This document shows, piece after piece, positions 32,869 through 44,559 of a stretch of 64,000 nt of DNA. The first letter of the stretch is position 1. The number at the start of each line of letters is the position of its first letter. A model generated the notes under the pieces. It did no database searches. It had not been told where the DNA came from and saw only the letters and a list, made by a program, of their open reading frames with translations. This DNA comes from Coleophoma eucalyptorum (taxonomy: Eukaryota; Ascomycota; Leotiomycetes; Helotiales; Dermateaceae), in the NCBI GenBank assembly GCA_026120035.1, contig JALRME010000004.1, positions 1,364,001 through 1,428,000 on the forward strand, in the 5' to 3' direction. A program made the position numbers and the translations under genes.

Positions 32869-34962
32869 TCACAGAAATGACCGAACACTGGAATTTACGG
32901 AGTGCTCAGCACAATCCAAAGCTGCAAGAATCTCCTGGCTACAGCCACTAAAGTCATCCTCGCCATAGTCTGTCGTGCAACTCGGAATTCTTGAAAGTGT
33001 TCTTTTGCCTGGCTTCTTCTTCTCCGTTTCGCTATCGTTTTGTGGCGCAGCCTCGTTCAGGATATCTTCGTCGATATCAAAATCTCCGTAATCTGTACCA
33101 AAAGATTCATTCAACGGAACTTTCTGACCCAACTTCTTTTGCTCTGCGAAAATGCGACTCTCGTGGATAGCTGCGAGGACGAGGTCTTCTTCCTTTTCCT
33201 CGAAGAATCTTGTACGCCGCGGAGGAGCTGGCAGGACACTGACTTCCATTGGACGTCGTGATGGTGTATCAATTTCTGCCATATCCTGGGACGAAAGGAT
33301 AATATCTTGAGTACAAAAGAAGCCTCCTTCCTCATCAACTTCGTTTCCCGCAATCATTGAAGTTTCAGTCAAAGCCTCCATACCATTTTTGTTGTTCTGG
33401 GGTTGAGTCTGTGATGTGACGGGAGCAGCCTTAACCACAGCGTCATATTTCGAGCTATTTATCTCATGGTCCTCCAAAAGCTCCCTTGCAACTTGTGTAT
33501 TGGAAGGTAGATCATTAATCTCGTCCTCGAGTTCCCTCAGTTGCTGTGAAGGGCTTGGGAAAAAGTCATCAAAATTGGTATCTAGAAATGCTTGAGTCGC
33601 AGACGGTGGTAAATCTATGAAAGTACTCGTCAATTTGTTGCGCTCTGTTCTAGATGCAGGGCTGACCCTCGTAGCAGTATCGCTAGTATTGACATTTCTG
33701 GCGTGTATTCGAGGTGGCGGCATCATGTTGGAGGACTGTTCTCGCAAAGCAGATCTTGAGTTTGATCTTCCCGATTCCCTTTGAAGTGCTGATTCAAATA
33801 CATGCGCTTGATGAACGGTATGTCCTTGTGCCACTGTGTGTTTTTGAGAAACGGTGTGATCGGTGTTGACTGTATGCTTATACTGGGTTGTATGTATTTG
33901 TTTAACCGTCAGATTCTGGTTTGCATCTTTATTGTATTCAAGGGTATAATCATGGCTGATCCTATGGCCGTGAATAACTCTCGGGGCAGGCTTGTGGGGA
34001 CTCGTAAAGTTTGCTGGGTCGTCGGGTAGATTTTGTGAGGTGTTACTTGTAATCCGCATATCCCTCTGGTAATTCAAAGAATTTGGCACGGGCCCTGGTG
34101 TGCATCTCTGTTGCTCCATGGACTTCCTGGTTTCACTGCCAACAGGAGTGGAAGTTATTGGCGGAGAACTCGATTTCCTATGAGCTACACCACTTGCTGC
34201 CCTACTTTCAGCTTCCGCAGCTTCAGATCTCAGCTGTGTATTTATCATATCAGCCAATGCCTGGGAATTTAAGTCCTCATAGTCGTCGCCCCTGTCCTTC
34301 AACAAAGGAGGTAGTTCTTGCGACGATGCGGGTACTTCTTCTTGACGGTCTGGGCTTGATGCCAGGGAACCTGCCCTGGAAATCCCATTAGTGTTGTCCG
34401 GTATTATGTTATTTGAATCTTTGGGGTTCTCAAGTATCTGCGGTATTTCAGATTGCGATAGGGAAGGAAAGTCGCCAAAGTCATCTTCAGAATCCTCGAG
34501 TACGATCCGCTTTGCTGCAGGTTGTGTCTCATCCTCCGGTTCTTCGTTCACTACCCCCAATGCGTCTCCCTGATCCTGTCCATTTCTATCCGTTCCTTGC
34601 CATGATCTCTTTGTGCCAGTTTTCACGAATACTGAAATAGTAGGTTGACTTGGTCTGACAAACTTGTTGGGTTCCGGGAGGCCGGCCTTCTTCCTAGCAT
34701 TTCTCTCCGCAGCAGCTTTCTCGGCCTTCTTCTCCCTCGCAGCTTTAGCCTTGGCTGCAGCCCGCTCTCGCTCATATTCCTTTCTCTGCCTTTCACGCTC
34801 TTCGGCCTCGAGTCGACGTTGCTCTGCTCGAGAGAGTTTCGGTACCCGGCTGGCTTTCGCGTATGCTTTTTTGGCCTCTTTGCTGGTCATAGGCCGCACC
34901 GGGCCTGTCGTTACTGCCAGAGTCGTAGGTACGATTTCGAACGTCCGCTGTCGAGGCGGCAT
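32869..34962 (-). CDS. Large disordered protein with a hexapeptide repeat
   Basis: A single exon of 697 residues. The N-terminus has a basic, then highly charged Ala/Glu/Lys/Arg helix (residues ~28-92, coiled-coil-like), followed by PNKFVRPSQPTISVFVK near residue 98. The long middle is acidic, Ser/Pro-rich and probably unfolded. Residues ~352-387 are six consecutive six-residue units of the form T-V-x-x-x-H. Acidic short motifs follow (FDDFFPSPSQQLRELEDEI near 470, FFCTQDIILSSQDMAEI near 555). The C-terminus has DYGDFDIDED and TTDYGEDDFSGCSQEILAALDC. The Ser-Gln and Asp/Glu-rich motifs suggest a nuclear protein, possibly linked to DNA repair or replication, but this is inference. I do not recognise the family. 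Confidence 0.8.
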   Translation of the reverse strand: MPPRQRTFEIVPTTLAVTTGPVRPMTSKEAKKAYAKASRVPKLSRAEQRRLEAEERERQRKEYERERAAAKAKAAREKKAEKAAAERNARKKAGLPEPNKFVRPSQPTISVFVKTGTKRSWQGTDRNGQDQGDALGVVNEEPEDETQPAAKRIVLEDSEDDFGDFPSLSQSEIPQILENPKDSNNIIPDNTNGISRAGSLASSPDRQEEVPASSQELPPLLKDRGDDYEDLNSQALADMINTQLRSEAAEAESRAASGVAHRKSSSPPITSTPVGSETRKSMEQQRCTPGPVPNSLNYQRDMRITSNTSQNLPDDPANFTSPHKPAPRVIHGHRISHDYTLEYNKDANQNLTVKQIHTTQYKHTVNTDHTVSQKHTVAQGHTVHQAHVFESALQRESGRSNSRSALREQSSNMMPPPRIHARNVNTSDTATRVSPASRTERNKLTSTFIDLPPSATQAFLDTNFDDFFPSPSQQLRELEDEINDLPSNTQVARELLEDHEINSSKYDAVVKAAPVTSQTQPQNNKNGMEALTETSMIAGNEVDEEGGFFCTQDIILSSQDMAEIDTPSRRPMEVSVLPAPPRRTRFFEEKEEDLVLAAIHESRIFAEQKKLGQKVPLNESFGTDYGDFDIDEDILNEAAPQNDSETEKKKPGKRTLSRIPSCTTDYGEDDFSGCSQEILAALDCAEHSVNSSVRSFL
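33798..33911 (-). repeat. 18-bp minisatellite encoding six TVxxxH units
   Basis: The protein here (residues ~352-387) repeats every six residues with Thr first and His last in all six copies; position 2 is Val in five and Thr in one. At DNA level the 18-bp units are diverged, so selection rather than recent slippage seems to preserve the pattern. Confidence 0.75.
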
Positions 34963-35619
34963 GTTCGAGGTTCAAGCATCAGAGATTTTTTGAATGGTGA
35001 TGATGATGGATTGCCGGCAAAAGCAATATCTGATGCACACGCTGGGGTCCTATGCGGTTGCTGGGACCTCGACGCGTCGGCGGGGTAAACGAAACCTACG
35101 CGTCTCCCGTGACCAAGAACATAAAGTTGTACAAACATTTGTACACAATTGTTCTCAATCAAATTTGCCTGATGATGATTTCAACACGACCTTACTTGGT
35201 TATTTGTAGTAAACCAAGGTGGTTTGAACAAGAATGAAGGTGCGTCAGATCAATTTCATGGACCACTCGAATGATGAGCCAATTCAGCATCGATTTGGGC
35301 TCCCAACTGTATCCGGTGATTACGAGGAATTATTGCTATTTACTAGTGGAGGTTGAAGCTGTAATATATATGTATTTTTTATCTGCCTGACTAGAGGTAG
35401 ACATTTCTTATGACATTTGCAGCTGTAAATTTTGTTCTCATAGTGCTTGTTTCCATTGTCCTGTACAGGTCATTGGGAAATATTTAATAAATCTAGAGGA
35501 TGGCTTCTGGTGTTTGGACGCAAAGCTTTGATAATCACAGTACACAACATTATGAATAGCTTTCAACCCGCTTCCGAGGTCTATGATACTTTTAGGATGC
35601 ATACCACTTTCTATTCTAT
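34963..35619. other. Intergenic tract
   Basis: Contains the promoter of the 697-residue gene and the 3' region of the aldo-keto reductase gene. No supported gene. Confidence 0.45.
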
Positions 35620-36644
35620 TTATTCTTCGAGGGTGGCTTTTGTTGGGTCCCAAGAACATGGTGCGTATTCGTCGGTTTCTAAGCTCTTCATTTCCTCCTC
35701 TGTGAGTTCAAAGTCAAAGATATCAGCATTCTCGTCAATGCGGGTTGGCGTCACACTTTTGGGCAAGGGCACGAAGCCCTTTTGTAAACTCCATCTTAAC
35801 AGAACCTGTGCTGCAGACTTGCCATACTTCTTCATTAGTGGTTGGAGGACCTTTTCCTCCGACCTCCCGCCTCTCACAAGAGGGCAGTAAGCCTCGAGAA
35901 TGATACCTCGCTTCGAACACCATTGAACAACGTCTGGGCGGGCCAGCCAAGGGTGCAATTCTAGCTGGTTAATACTGATAACACCAGCTTTGCCTTTGCC
36001 ACGCTCTTCCTCAAGTTCCTTCATGTAAACCTCCATCTCATCAAGATGATGGACACCATAGTTGCTGACACCAAGACTGCGAATCTTTCCCGCTTCTTGC
36101 GCCTCAACCAAAGCTTTCCATGCCCCTTTGCGAGCATCGCGCCCACCATATGGCGCATGGATTAGCATGAGATCAATATACTCAAGACCAGTTACTTCCA
36201 AGGTGGTATCAACCTGTGCCTTAGTCTTCTCATAACTAAGCTTGCGAGGTGGAATTTTGCTTGTGAAAAAGATCTGCTCCCTTGGAATTCCAGACTTTGC
36301 AAGTGCAGCTCCACATGGGGCTTCGTTTCGATATGCTGCCGCAGAATCAACCTACGCACGTGTCAGATTTTTTGATTTAGCATGAGTCTTTGCCCACTTA
36401 CATGACGATATCCTTTGTTAAAGGCGTGACTAACTACGGCCTCGCAAATATCTGCTGGACTTCAAGAGGTCTTAGTTCAATATACGAAGACAAAATCGGC
36501 TGAAGTTGCGTACGTTTGGTAGACCTAGTTGTGGTCAGTATGTCTTCCTTTTCAGTGAAACGGATTACCTACGCCATATCCAAGCACAGGGATTTCATAA
36601 CCCGAGTTCATTCGCAGCTTGGAGTTGATGTTGAGGCTTGCCAT
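35620..36644 (-). CDS. Aldo-keto reductase
   Basis: Four exons (36644-36573, 36524-36514, 36459-36402, 36351-35620) give 290 residues. The second exon is only 11 nt and supplies VYQT; without it the conserved GYGVYQTPADICEAV stretch and the frame are lost. Catalytic residues are Asp49 and Tyr54 (VDSAAAY), Lys79 (FTSK) and His112 (LMLIHAP). Cofactor-side motifs follow: SLGVSNYGVHHL, the INQLELHPW block and PLPKSV. It is a NADPH-dependent oxidoreductase of carbonyl substrates; the specific substrate cannot be read. No targeting signal. Intron 2 ends in AAG. A three-copy 11-bp repeat lies just upstream of the ATG. Confidence 0.9.
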
Positions 36645-36730
36645 TTTGGAGCTAGGAAGGAAAAAATGTCAACAGATTTTGCGGTAGATATCAGACTTCG
36701 AGGTTGATATAGAGGGACTCGAAATGAGAA

Positions 36731-36762
36731 GAGATGGAGTCGAGATGGAGTCGAGATGGAGA
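36731..36762. repeat. 11-bp direct repeat, about three copies
   Basis: GAGATGGAGTC is repeated nearly three times (the last copy is cut short as GAGATGGAG). It lies ~90-120 bases upstream of the aldo-keto reductase ATG on the minus strand, so in its leader or core promoter. Confidence 0.8.
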
Positions 36763-37570
36763 TAACTTCAGTGGAGTTAGGTGTACAGTGCGGAGATAAC
36801 AAGTGGTACTTGGTTGATTACTAATCGAAAATTCGTAGGAGAGCGTCCTTTGCAAGACTGAGGCGTATACATTGTATTTGTTGTAATGAAATATCATGCC
36901 TTCAGTCACTCACCTGCAAGAGAACTTCCTAGGTCGGCATCCATGGCCCAGTTGTGTTTGCAACAATCTGAGTCTAGGCAATGCTGCCGGGCTTATCATC
37001 ATGTGTTGATTGGCTTGGGCTTTGGATCTTTGGACAATAGATCCTTTGAACTGCTTTGTGCGAAGGTTTAAACTAGAATGGACAATAAAGTAAAGGCCCG
37101 TTCCAAGTACTTTGTTCTTGGCAAGTCGTCTATGTAGGATTACTTTGTATCTTTGCACAGCGCGCTCCCTAAACTAATGTCGCATTGTGCGATACCTACC
37201 GCGGGGTATCGAGAGTCACCACCGTCTACGTCATCTACCACAGAATCATTAAACCTAGTCACTTGCAGAGTTGTTGTCTGTAGCTCTTCTGGCTTCGGAC
37301 AGAATATAAGTCGGTTTGGATATTCAAGTGACCATCTTCCTTCTTTCTGTCCAAAATCATGGGATAACACATGAAAACAACTGTACATCCTTCGTCAAAT
37401 CAGCAGCTCACATTTTCAAATGGACTGCTACAAACGAGCTAGGATGCCCCGCCACAAGGCTGCGACAAAATATCTTCCCCACCATACAACACACACTTCT
37501 TCGCGCACCTAACATACGTTTTCAACCTCCTAAACAATACTTCACCGGTCTGGCATAAATTTGTCGCACC
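36763..37570. other. Divergent intergenic region, AKR and DOM34 promoters
   Basis: Both flanking genes are transcribed away from this region. No gene is supported in it. Confidence 0.5.
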
Positions 37571-38819
37571 ATGAAGCTCATTAAACAGTCTATACTACCC
37601 GATGGGACGGGTTCAGTCACCCTATATCCAGAGGAGCCAGAAGATATGGTACGTCACCCCAGTTTCTCCCGCTTCAGAGTGCTTGAAAGTAACATCCTTC
37701 CAGTGGCACGCATACAATTTAATAGCGCCAACCGATCTCTTGAAAGCTTCCGCAGTCCGTAGAGTAACCACCGAGTCCGCGACGGGCAGCACGAACTCAA
37801 AGCGGATCCGCACAACACTACTCATCCAGGTGACGAGCATAGACTTCGATTCGTTTGCAGGACAACTGCATGTCAGCGGTCGGGTAGCAGCAGAGAATGA
37901 ATGGGTGAGCGTGGGCGCATACCATACCCTCGATCTCGAGTTAGAACGACAATTTACGCTCGAGAAACCATCGGGCTGGGATTCAGTAGCATTGGACGTT
38001 GTAAAAGAGTCACTGCGCGAGCTCAGCGAGGGTACAATACCAGCCGTGGTCATGCAAGCAGGCCTTGCGAATATTTGTCTTATTACAGAGCATCAAACTG
38101 TACTGAAACAAACCGTGGAAGTATCTATACCAGGGAAGAGAGGAGGCGAATCGGCCGTACACGACAAAGCGCTGGAGAAATTCTACAAAACAACCCTCGA
38201 AACATTGCAACGGCATGTTGATATTTCTCAACCAGGACGAATGCTTCTGCTTGCCAGTCCAGGCTTCATCGCTTCAGGATTTCAGAAGTTTATCATCGAG
38301 GAAGCAAAACGAACAGGAAACAAGGCTCTACTGGCCAACAAGGGCAACATCTCAGTCGTGCATTCTAGCTCAGGACACCTCCACAGTCTTAATCAAGTAT
38401 TAAAGAGTAAAGAAGTACTGGCGAAACTCAAAGATACGAAATATGCCAAAGAGACTAAAGCGATGGATGAGTTCTTTGACCGTCTACGCGCCGATGATGG
38501 ACGAGCATGGTATGGACCTTCAGAGGTGGAAAAGGCTGTCGCGCAAGGTGCTGTTGGCAGGGGCGGAGGCGTATTATTGATTCTGAACTCTATGTTCAGA
38601 TCACAGGATGTCGATACTAGGAAACGATGGGTGACGCTCGTGGATAAGGTGCGTGGCGAGGACGGCGGATTGGTGCTTGTGTTGAGCAGTGATCATGAGA
38701 GTGGTAAGAGGTTGGAAGTTTTGGGTGGCATTGCAGCTATTTTGACATATCCCATTGAGGATCTGGATGAGGAAGCGCCTGAAACCACTGGTGGCGAAGG
38801 TGGTGAGTCTATCATCTGA
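37571..38819 (+). CDS. dom34: Dom34/pelota, ribosome-rescue factor
   Basis: Two exons (37571-37648, 37704-38819) around a 55-nt intron give 397 residues. The product matches Dom34/pelota, an eRF1-like factor that, with Hbs1, enters the A site of stalled ribosomes and promotes subunit splitting in no-go and non-stop decay. The N-terminal Sm-like domain reads [33 protein letters not shown] with the first intron inside it. The middle domain contains TIPAVVMQAGLANICLIT and VHDKALEKFYKTTLETLQRHVD. The C-terminal domain contains AWYGPSEVEKAVAQGAV and VLSSDHESGKRLEVLGGIAAILTYPI. As in other Dom34 proteins, the eRF1 GGQ motif is absent. Length is normal for the family. Confidence 0.95.
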
Positions 38820-39352
38820 TACATAGGATTTCATGATTTATGAATAAACCGTTATGATACCCAACACATATCCTAGCCTTCTCAGCTGTACTGTTTTATA
38901 GGATTATCTTCTTTGAAATTTTCAGGAATATCGGATGACTGTCATGACAGCTTGGGAAAAGGATACTTACCCAGTGGCTAGTGACTTCACATCTCATTAG
39001 ATTGCAGTAGAGGTTGAGCTTTGAGAAGATCAACAGCGGTTCTCTGCAAATCATTCCAATGAGCAATTTTAACGCTCTCATAAGGTAGTAAGTGTAGTTT
39101 CCAACTGCAGCTCTGTCTCCGTGGACATTAAATCCTTTGTCCTGAATCATAATTAATAGTTTCACAACGCAAGACACAACGATCAGCCTATTAAGAGCAT
39201 GCGCATTAAGTTTGAAATTGAGTGTATGCAATGTTAAAATATGTATAATTTGTTTTTGAAGTATGTACTCGAAAAAGTGTCTAATATAGGTGGCCTATTA
39301 ATCTATTTTGGGTGTTGTCTAATCGTCATTCATGGATAGTGAAAAGAATCAC
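38820..39352. other. Convergent intergenic tract
   Basis: A+T-rich 3' sequence between DOM34 and the FAD oxidase gene. No supported gene. Confidence 0.5.
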
Positions 39353-41581
39353 TTATACACGGCACAGTCTACCGTTCTGGGTTGGCAGGTAATCAACCTG
39401 GCCAGTGATGTACCACTCCTCACTTCCAACACCAGTTGGGGCGTAGAAGATAGACTTGGGGTCATACTTCTGCTTAAGAGCATATAGGCGGTCATAGTTG
39501 GTACCGTAGAAAGCCTGTTGGAAGTTGGGCTCAGAGATATCTGCTTCAGACATGTAAGCTCCAGCATTTGGAGATACGTCTCTCCATTGCTGCATCCAGT
39601 CGGTGGTGAGGACTGAAAGACTTGAGGCGACGGTAGTAGAGTTGGCAGTACCATCAAAACCAATGGCAAGGATAGCATGGAGGCAGGTCTCTCTCCATGC
39701 GGGGTTGACAGCGTTGTCGGGATAGCCAGATGCTGGGGCAGCGGCGATGTTGAAAGCCAAGAAGGATCCTCCAGCCAGCACAGTAGACTTGATGGCACTG
39801 AAGGTGGCGTTAAGAGAGGTCTCATTTTGCCAGTTGGACTTGGGGAAGAGACGAGACGCTGTCTTGATGCTGGTGGTGCCAACAGTCTCAAGTGGGAAGA
39901 CAGCCCACCAGGCGTCATAGAAGTTGTCATAGTGACCATAGACAGGAGTGACCGAAATGCCGAGGTTGGAGAGGTCAGCGAACCAAGGTGCAAGCAGAGT
40001 TTGGGTCTCAGCAAGAGTCATGTTAGGAGCCCAGAAAGGTGCCATGCTAAAGGAGAAACTATCGGTTCCGGTGTTGAAGATGCTGAAGTATGCATAGGTA
40101 CCGGCATCAGTATTCTCGAGGAAGTAGTTGAAGTATGCTCGGACACCAGCCCAAAAGGCGTCTGAGGTGACGTTGGTGCTAGTTGCGAAGCTGAATTGAG
40201 CCGTGGTGACTTGCATCTTGGGCTTCGTCTTGACAGTGACGGATGTCATAACTCCGAAGGTTCCTCCTCCACCACCACGGAGAGCCCAGAAAAGGTCACT
40301 GTTGAGCTCCTCGGTGGCAGTCACGAATCTTCCGTCAGGAGTGACAACATCAATCGCAAGAACCTGTTGACCGATTAGTAACTATATTTCAATCTTTTCA
40401 GAAAGTCTTACCTGGTCAGCAGCCATTCCGTAAAGACTGGACAACGGAGAGTGTCCACCACCAGCGAGGAAACCGCCAGCAACACCAACAGTTCGGCCCT
40501 CACCACCAACAACAGAGAAGCCACCAGCCTTGGCAGCGGCGTAGATTTCGAAAGCTTGAACTCCGGCACCCATCTTGACAGCTTGGCCAGTGTAATTCTT
40601 GGACCGGTAGTTGGGGATGACAGTAATGTCCTTCAAGTGATGGGTCCAGATGGAAAGAGCACCAGCACCAGCAGACTTGCCGTTGAAGTCATGCCCAGTG
40701 TTCTTAACGACCAAGCGGATATTGGTATTTCTCGCAAAGTTGACTGCCAATTGGATCTGGCTGACAGTGGAAACGTTGACGACATACGAAGGATATCCTC
40801 CAAGAGTGCAGTTTTCATATGCAGCATAGCTTGTTGGCATACAAGTACGGCCTTGGTAAAGCGGCCACATGACAGAGGTAGGATCTTGCATGCTACAAAT
40901 AGTCAGAACTGATTCAATAATGATTAGGAGCAGACTCACTGAATGGTAGAGTTGGTCCAGTTGTCATCGACACTGGTGCACGTGGATGCATCGTAGTCAC
41001 CGAAATCGGTGTAGCAACTGGAGGCGATTGGGACTGTGGTGATCAAGTTGCCACCGAGAAGTAAGTCAAACACCCACCAGATAAAGGTCGAAGGCCATGC
41101 AGAATCTCCAGGGAAGACTTTGCAAGAGCCAGAGCGCTTGTCAAGGGTAGTGGTGCTGCCATCGTCGAAAGCAAACAAGGTGGCGTTGGCGAGGGCAATG
41201 TCAGTGAGGTTTGTAAGAACCTCATCGGTCAATTGGACGGTCTCAGCTGCGGTGAGAAGAGTTCCATCGCCCGTGGTAATATTTGAGACAGTGACTGCGG
41301 CTGGGGCAAGTGTTGATGCATTGACAGCTGGGATCGGAATCAGTACATGTATGGCGATGAAGATCAAAATATCGACGCGTCCAAGCCACTTCGAAAACGC
41401 CATTGCGGAGTAAATCCGAAGGATGTGCAAGAGAATGGTTTGGGTGCGAAAAAGAATGGTTTTGGAACTCACCAACAGTCGAATTATCGACAGTAATTGT
41501 GTCTTGTGCTAAAACCGGCCCAAGGAACATTAAGGTAGCGGCAGAGGCAGCAAGCCACCTGCATGAAGATGAAACAACCAT
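39353..41581 (-). CDS. Secreted FAD-linked oxidase (PCMH-type FAD domain + BBE domain)
   Basis: Four exons (41581-41473, 41327-40940, 40892-40412, 40363-39353) give 662 residues. A signal peptide ([25 protein letters not shown]) is followed by a ~130-residue N-terminal extension. The FAD domain then has [12 protein letters not shown], whose His fits the covalent FAD site, and [21 protein letters not shown], where the Cys used for a second FAD link in some relatives is absent. The C-terminal BBE segment is [21 protein letters not shown]. Relatives oxidise sugars, alcohols or alkaloid-like substrates, releasing H2O2. The first intron (145 nt) is longer than its neighbours and contains a second in-frame ATG (41403) with its own signal peptide. 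Assignment is secure, substrate unknown. Confidence 0.9.
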
Positions 41582-41725
41582 CTTTGATGAAAAAAGACTA
41601 TTCAGATGAAGCCAAGAGATTGAAGCGGTAGTCAAGAGATGGCAAGTTCAAGAGATTGGTGCAAAAACCCTCTCGGTCTGGTCGCTTGGAAAAGCAAAGG
41701 ATTCAAACCACATGGAAAGCAAGGA

Positions 41726-41733
41726 CTTATATT
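41726..41733 (-). promoter_or_regulatory. TATA-like box of the FAD oxidase gene
   Basis: The minus strand reads AATATAAG about 145 bases before the upstream ATG at 41581. Confidence 0.4.
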
Positions 41734-44559
41734 CCTCAGTCGAAGTTCTTACGCATGGCTTGCTAATATTGGTCCATAAATTAGTATGCAGAAAACGGCC
41801 TAGCAATCTCGTTGAGTCCCTGAACGTGCCAGGCTTTTCGTACTATTGGATGCACTGCCTTTCTAGAAGACTTGGAGCCTTGGGAGATTAAGGTTCGAAG
41901 GCCGTGATAGATTCACGTTTCGCGGAGGTTGGTGGATCAACTGGCTTGTCCCCCTGAGGTCCCTGTCAGGTACAGTACATATAAAGACAAGGAAGTGAGA
42001 CTGGGTGAATGGGCTCCTGCAGCCGAGTGGCAGCTTGCAGTAGTAGTGCAGAAGAAACTATTACGCCGCACACGTTTCTGCCGAATGCACACTGGTGCAG
42101 GTTGAACTCTATCCCAAACCATACAAATATGCCAGCAAGTCCCGAGGAAGAAACAAACCCGTCAAAACTCTGGTCATGCCAAAACATGGCAATCCCTCTT
42201 CCACAACTCGCTTACTTGGAAGTCGAACAACGCCCCTTAGCGAGGAAACTCCCCCACCTATCCGCTTGACAATCATCACCGGATATGTTCAGGACCTCGT
42301 CTTAAGCTCATGATCGGATCGTGGACCCAACTTTATGCTCGGAACTCGGTCCAGCTGGCAACCGCAATGTTGAGATAGTGGCCAATTCTTGGAAATTGGT
42401 CCACTGAGTAACGGTTACTCTAGCCAGTCCCTGAACCTGGTACTAAGCGATATAAACCTTACAACAGCACCCCGGTCTTGACCTCGACCCAGCATCCAGT
42501 ATACCATATTTCGCGTGATTACAGGCCTTGGCAAAGTGCAGCACCCTCGCAAGCATAGATTTTGGCTAGCTGCGGAGACGAGGGGTGCCTGTACAGTAGA
42601 AGATTCGATGTCTTAGGCAACGACAACGAACCCGACCATTTCCATTTGCGTGACAGGCTGCATAACCAACGATAACAGACCCAATTTTCGAGAGAAAAGC
42701 AAGAAGCTAGTTAGTGCGTTGTTTGTAACCTAACAGTTGGTTTAATTGCTTAATGCTGCCTCAATCCTGCCTGGTTAGATCCTCCGTGCTCGCTTCCAAT
42801 GGATACCGGTAGTCGCAAGCCACGATATACCTGGAATGGAAAAATTCATCGTATCCCGAGTATGCGGCATACGAACTGGGGCAGATCAGCCACGAATTAC
42901 TGAAGTAGCCTTCATTATTCTCCTTCGAATATTGAGAAGCCGCATACAATCGCCTATGTTTAAGTTCAGTATTTCGGAAAGCATAAAGGCCGTATGGAGC
43001 ATCTTCGGGGCACCTCGTTGTTGTGTATCGTTTCCCGCCTCTCGCGTCCAGAACCCCGTATCCAAAGAATCTGCCGGGGTTCCCGCCCCCGTCCCTCGTC
43101 TACCGTCTCTCGTTACTTCAGACGAACTAGCTGATTGGCCTTTCGCACGAAGCTCAAGGATATACATCTTGGCTTTGAATTTCAACCCCAGTCCTATCCA
43201 CTTTCAACACCCCTCCCTCTTGACATACAAGAGTTTCAACTGCACAAAGGTACCCCCTTGATGATCGTACTCTCCATCTACGATTGTGCACCCCAGAAGT
43301 CCATGGCCAACTTCCATAGGAGGCTTTACCCGGTGTTCAGTGAGCCTTCAGCTGGGCCTATAGCTAACTTCGCACCAGAAAGTGTGCCTGAGCTACCGTA
43401 CCTGGCATCGATCGACAACACAGACAGAAAAGAATTGGTATTCCACGCCGGACTTGGAATGCATCTCGTGTGGGAAAATCCCTCCTTCAGCACAGCAACT
43501 GCCCCACATGCCATTAGAACAGTGCCGAGGACGAGGCTTTACTGTCTCTGCCAGACCACACTCGTTACTCAGCATATTCCTTGAGCCTTCGTTGTGCAGC
43601 TTCAGCGACCAGGTGTATGGTGACATCCGACCACCTTACGGCGGTGCCAGGATGCCCATCCGCCGACCCACCAATGTCAACACATTCCAAGCCAATGACA
43701 CGGCAGTGGTATCTAGGATGGACTCGGGCTGAAGTTAAGAGAAATTTCTCTGTCCTAAACTTTCGCTAGAGTCCTACTATGGCACACAAGTATTTGCTAT
43801 TTGGGCCATCCCTTCCACTAAAGAAGTTATGGGTAGGGACTTGTCTCTTGATCAATATCCGACAAAGTAGCGAGAACTTCGAACCACGGGCGAGTCTCCA
43901 AGCCTGATACATTTAATTAGGCACTTCTCTCGCGAGAACCGCTGTTATGGGACATGCTGTGTTTTGCCAAAACGCCACTGACACTGTGACAGATTGCCAA
44001 ACTTTGCCACTGGGCTTGGCCTTGCAGAACCAATCATAATCAGACTTCCATTTAGAAAATGTTCGCCGTCCCTGCCAAACTAGGAAGGACATTACGGTAT
44101 GAGAGACAAAGTAGTCCTAGTAGCCGTTGCATCTGAAATATCGGTGCATAGCTCCGTACCTCGAGGATATTAGCTTGCGTGGTTTTGGGTTTAATGTATC
44201 TCCTTGCCCTTGATAACTCAGTGTAACACTACCGGTAGTCACAACGGGCAGGACGTTGTGCAAGTTGTGATGGTGCTGTATTTTACTGGGTACCAGTAAC
44301 TTCCGGCCCGTTACAGACCCCGTTGTTGCGAGGAGGACCCTGTTTATATTGAATTCTATTAACCGGCCAGGGTTATGTCCAGAAATACGTGGATCTTCGA
44401 TGGCCTCTGTGTTAAGCCATGCAAGAGCAAGATCTTGTCCCACTCCCTATGCAAATAAGGTTGATCTGTCCATCATCTTGACAACTCCCAGACGGTATTG
44501 TCTGTGGTGGATTACTTGCTGATCAGCACTCGACACTCAGCAATGCGAGAAACTCCATC
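41734..44559. other. Gene-poor tract (about 2.8 kb)
   Basis: No gene can be supported. The longest plus frame, from an ATG at 43261 (~107 codons), lacks any motif and overlaps other open frames. A plus-strand TATAAAG at 41979-41985 has no gene downstream. The region before 44560 would be the promoter of membrane protein B. Confidence 0.45.

Noticed and set aside
41979..41985. Plus-strand TATAAAG as a promoter
   Set aside because: No gene follows it on the plus strand for more than 2 kb.
43261..43584. Plus-strand frame of ~107 codons from ATG
   Set aside because: No family resemblance, no promoter signal and other frames are also open over the span.
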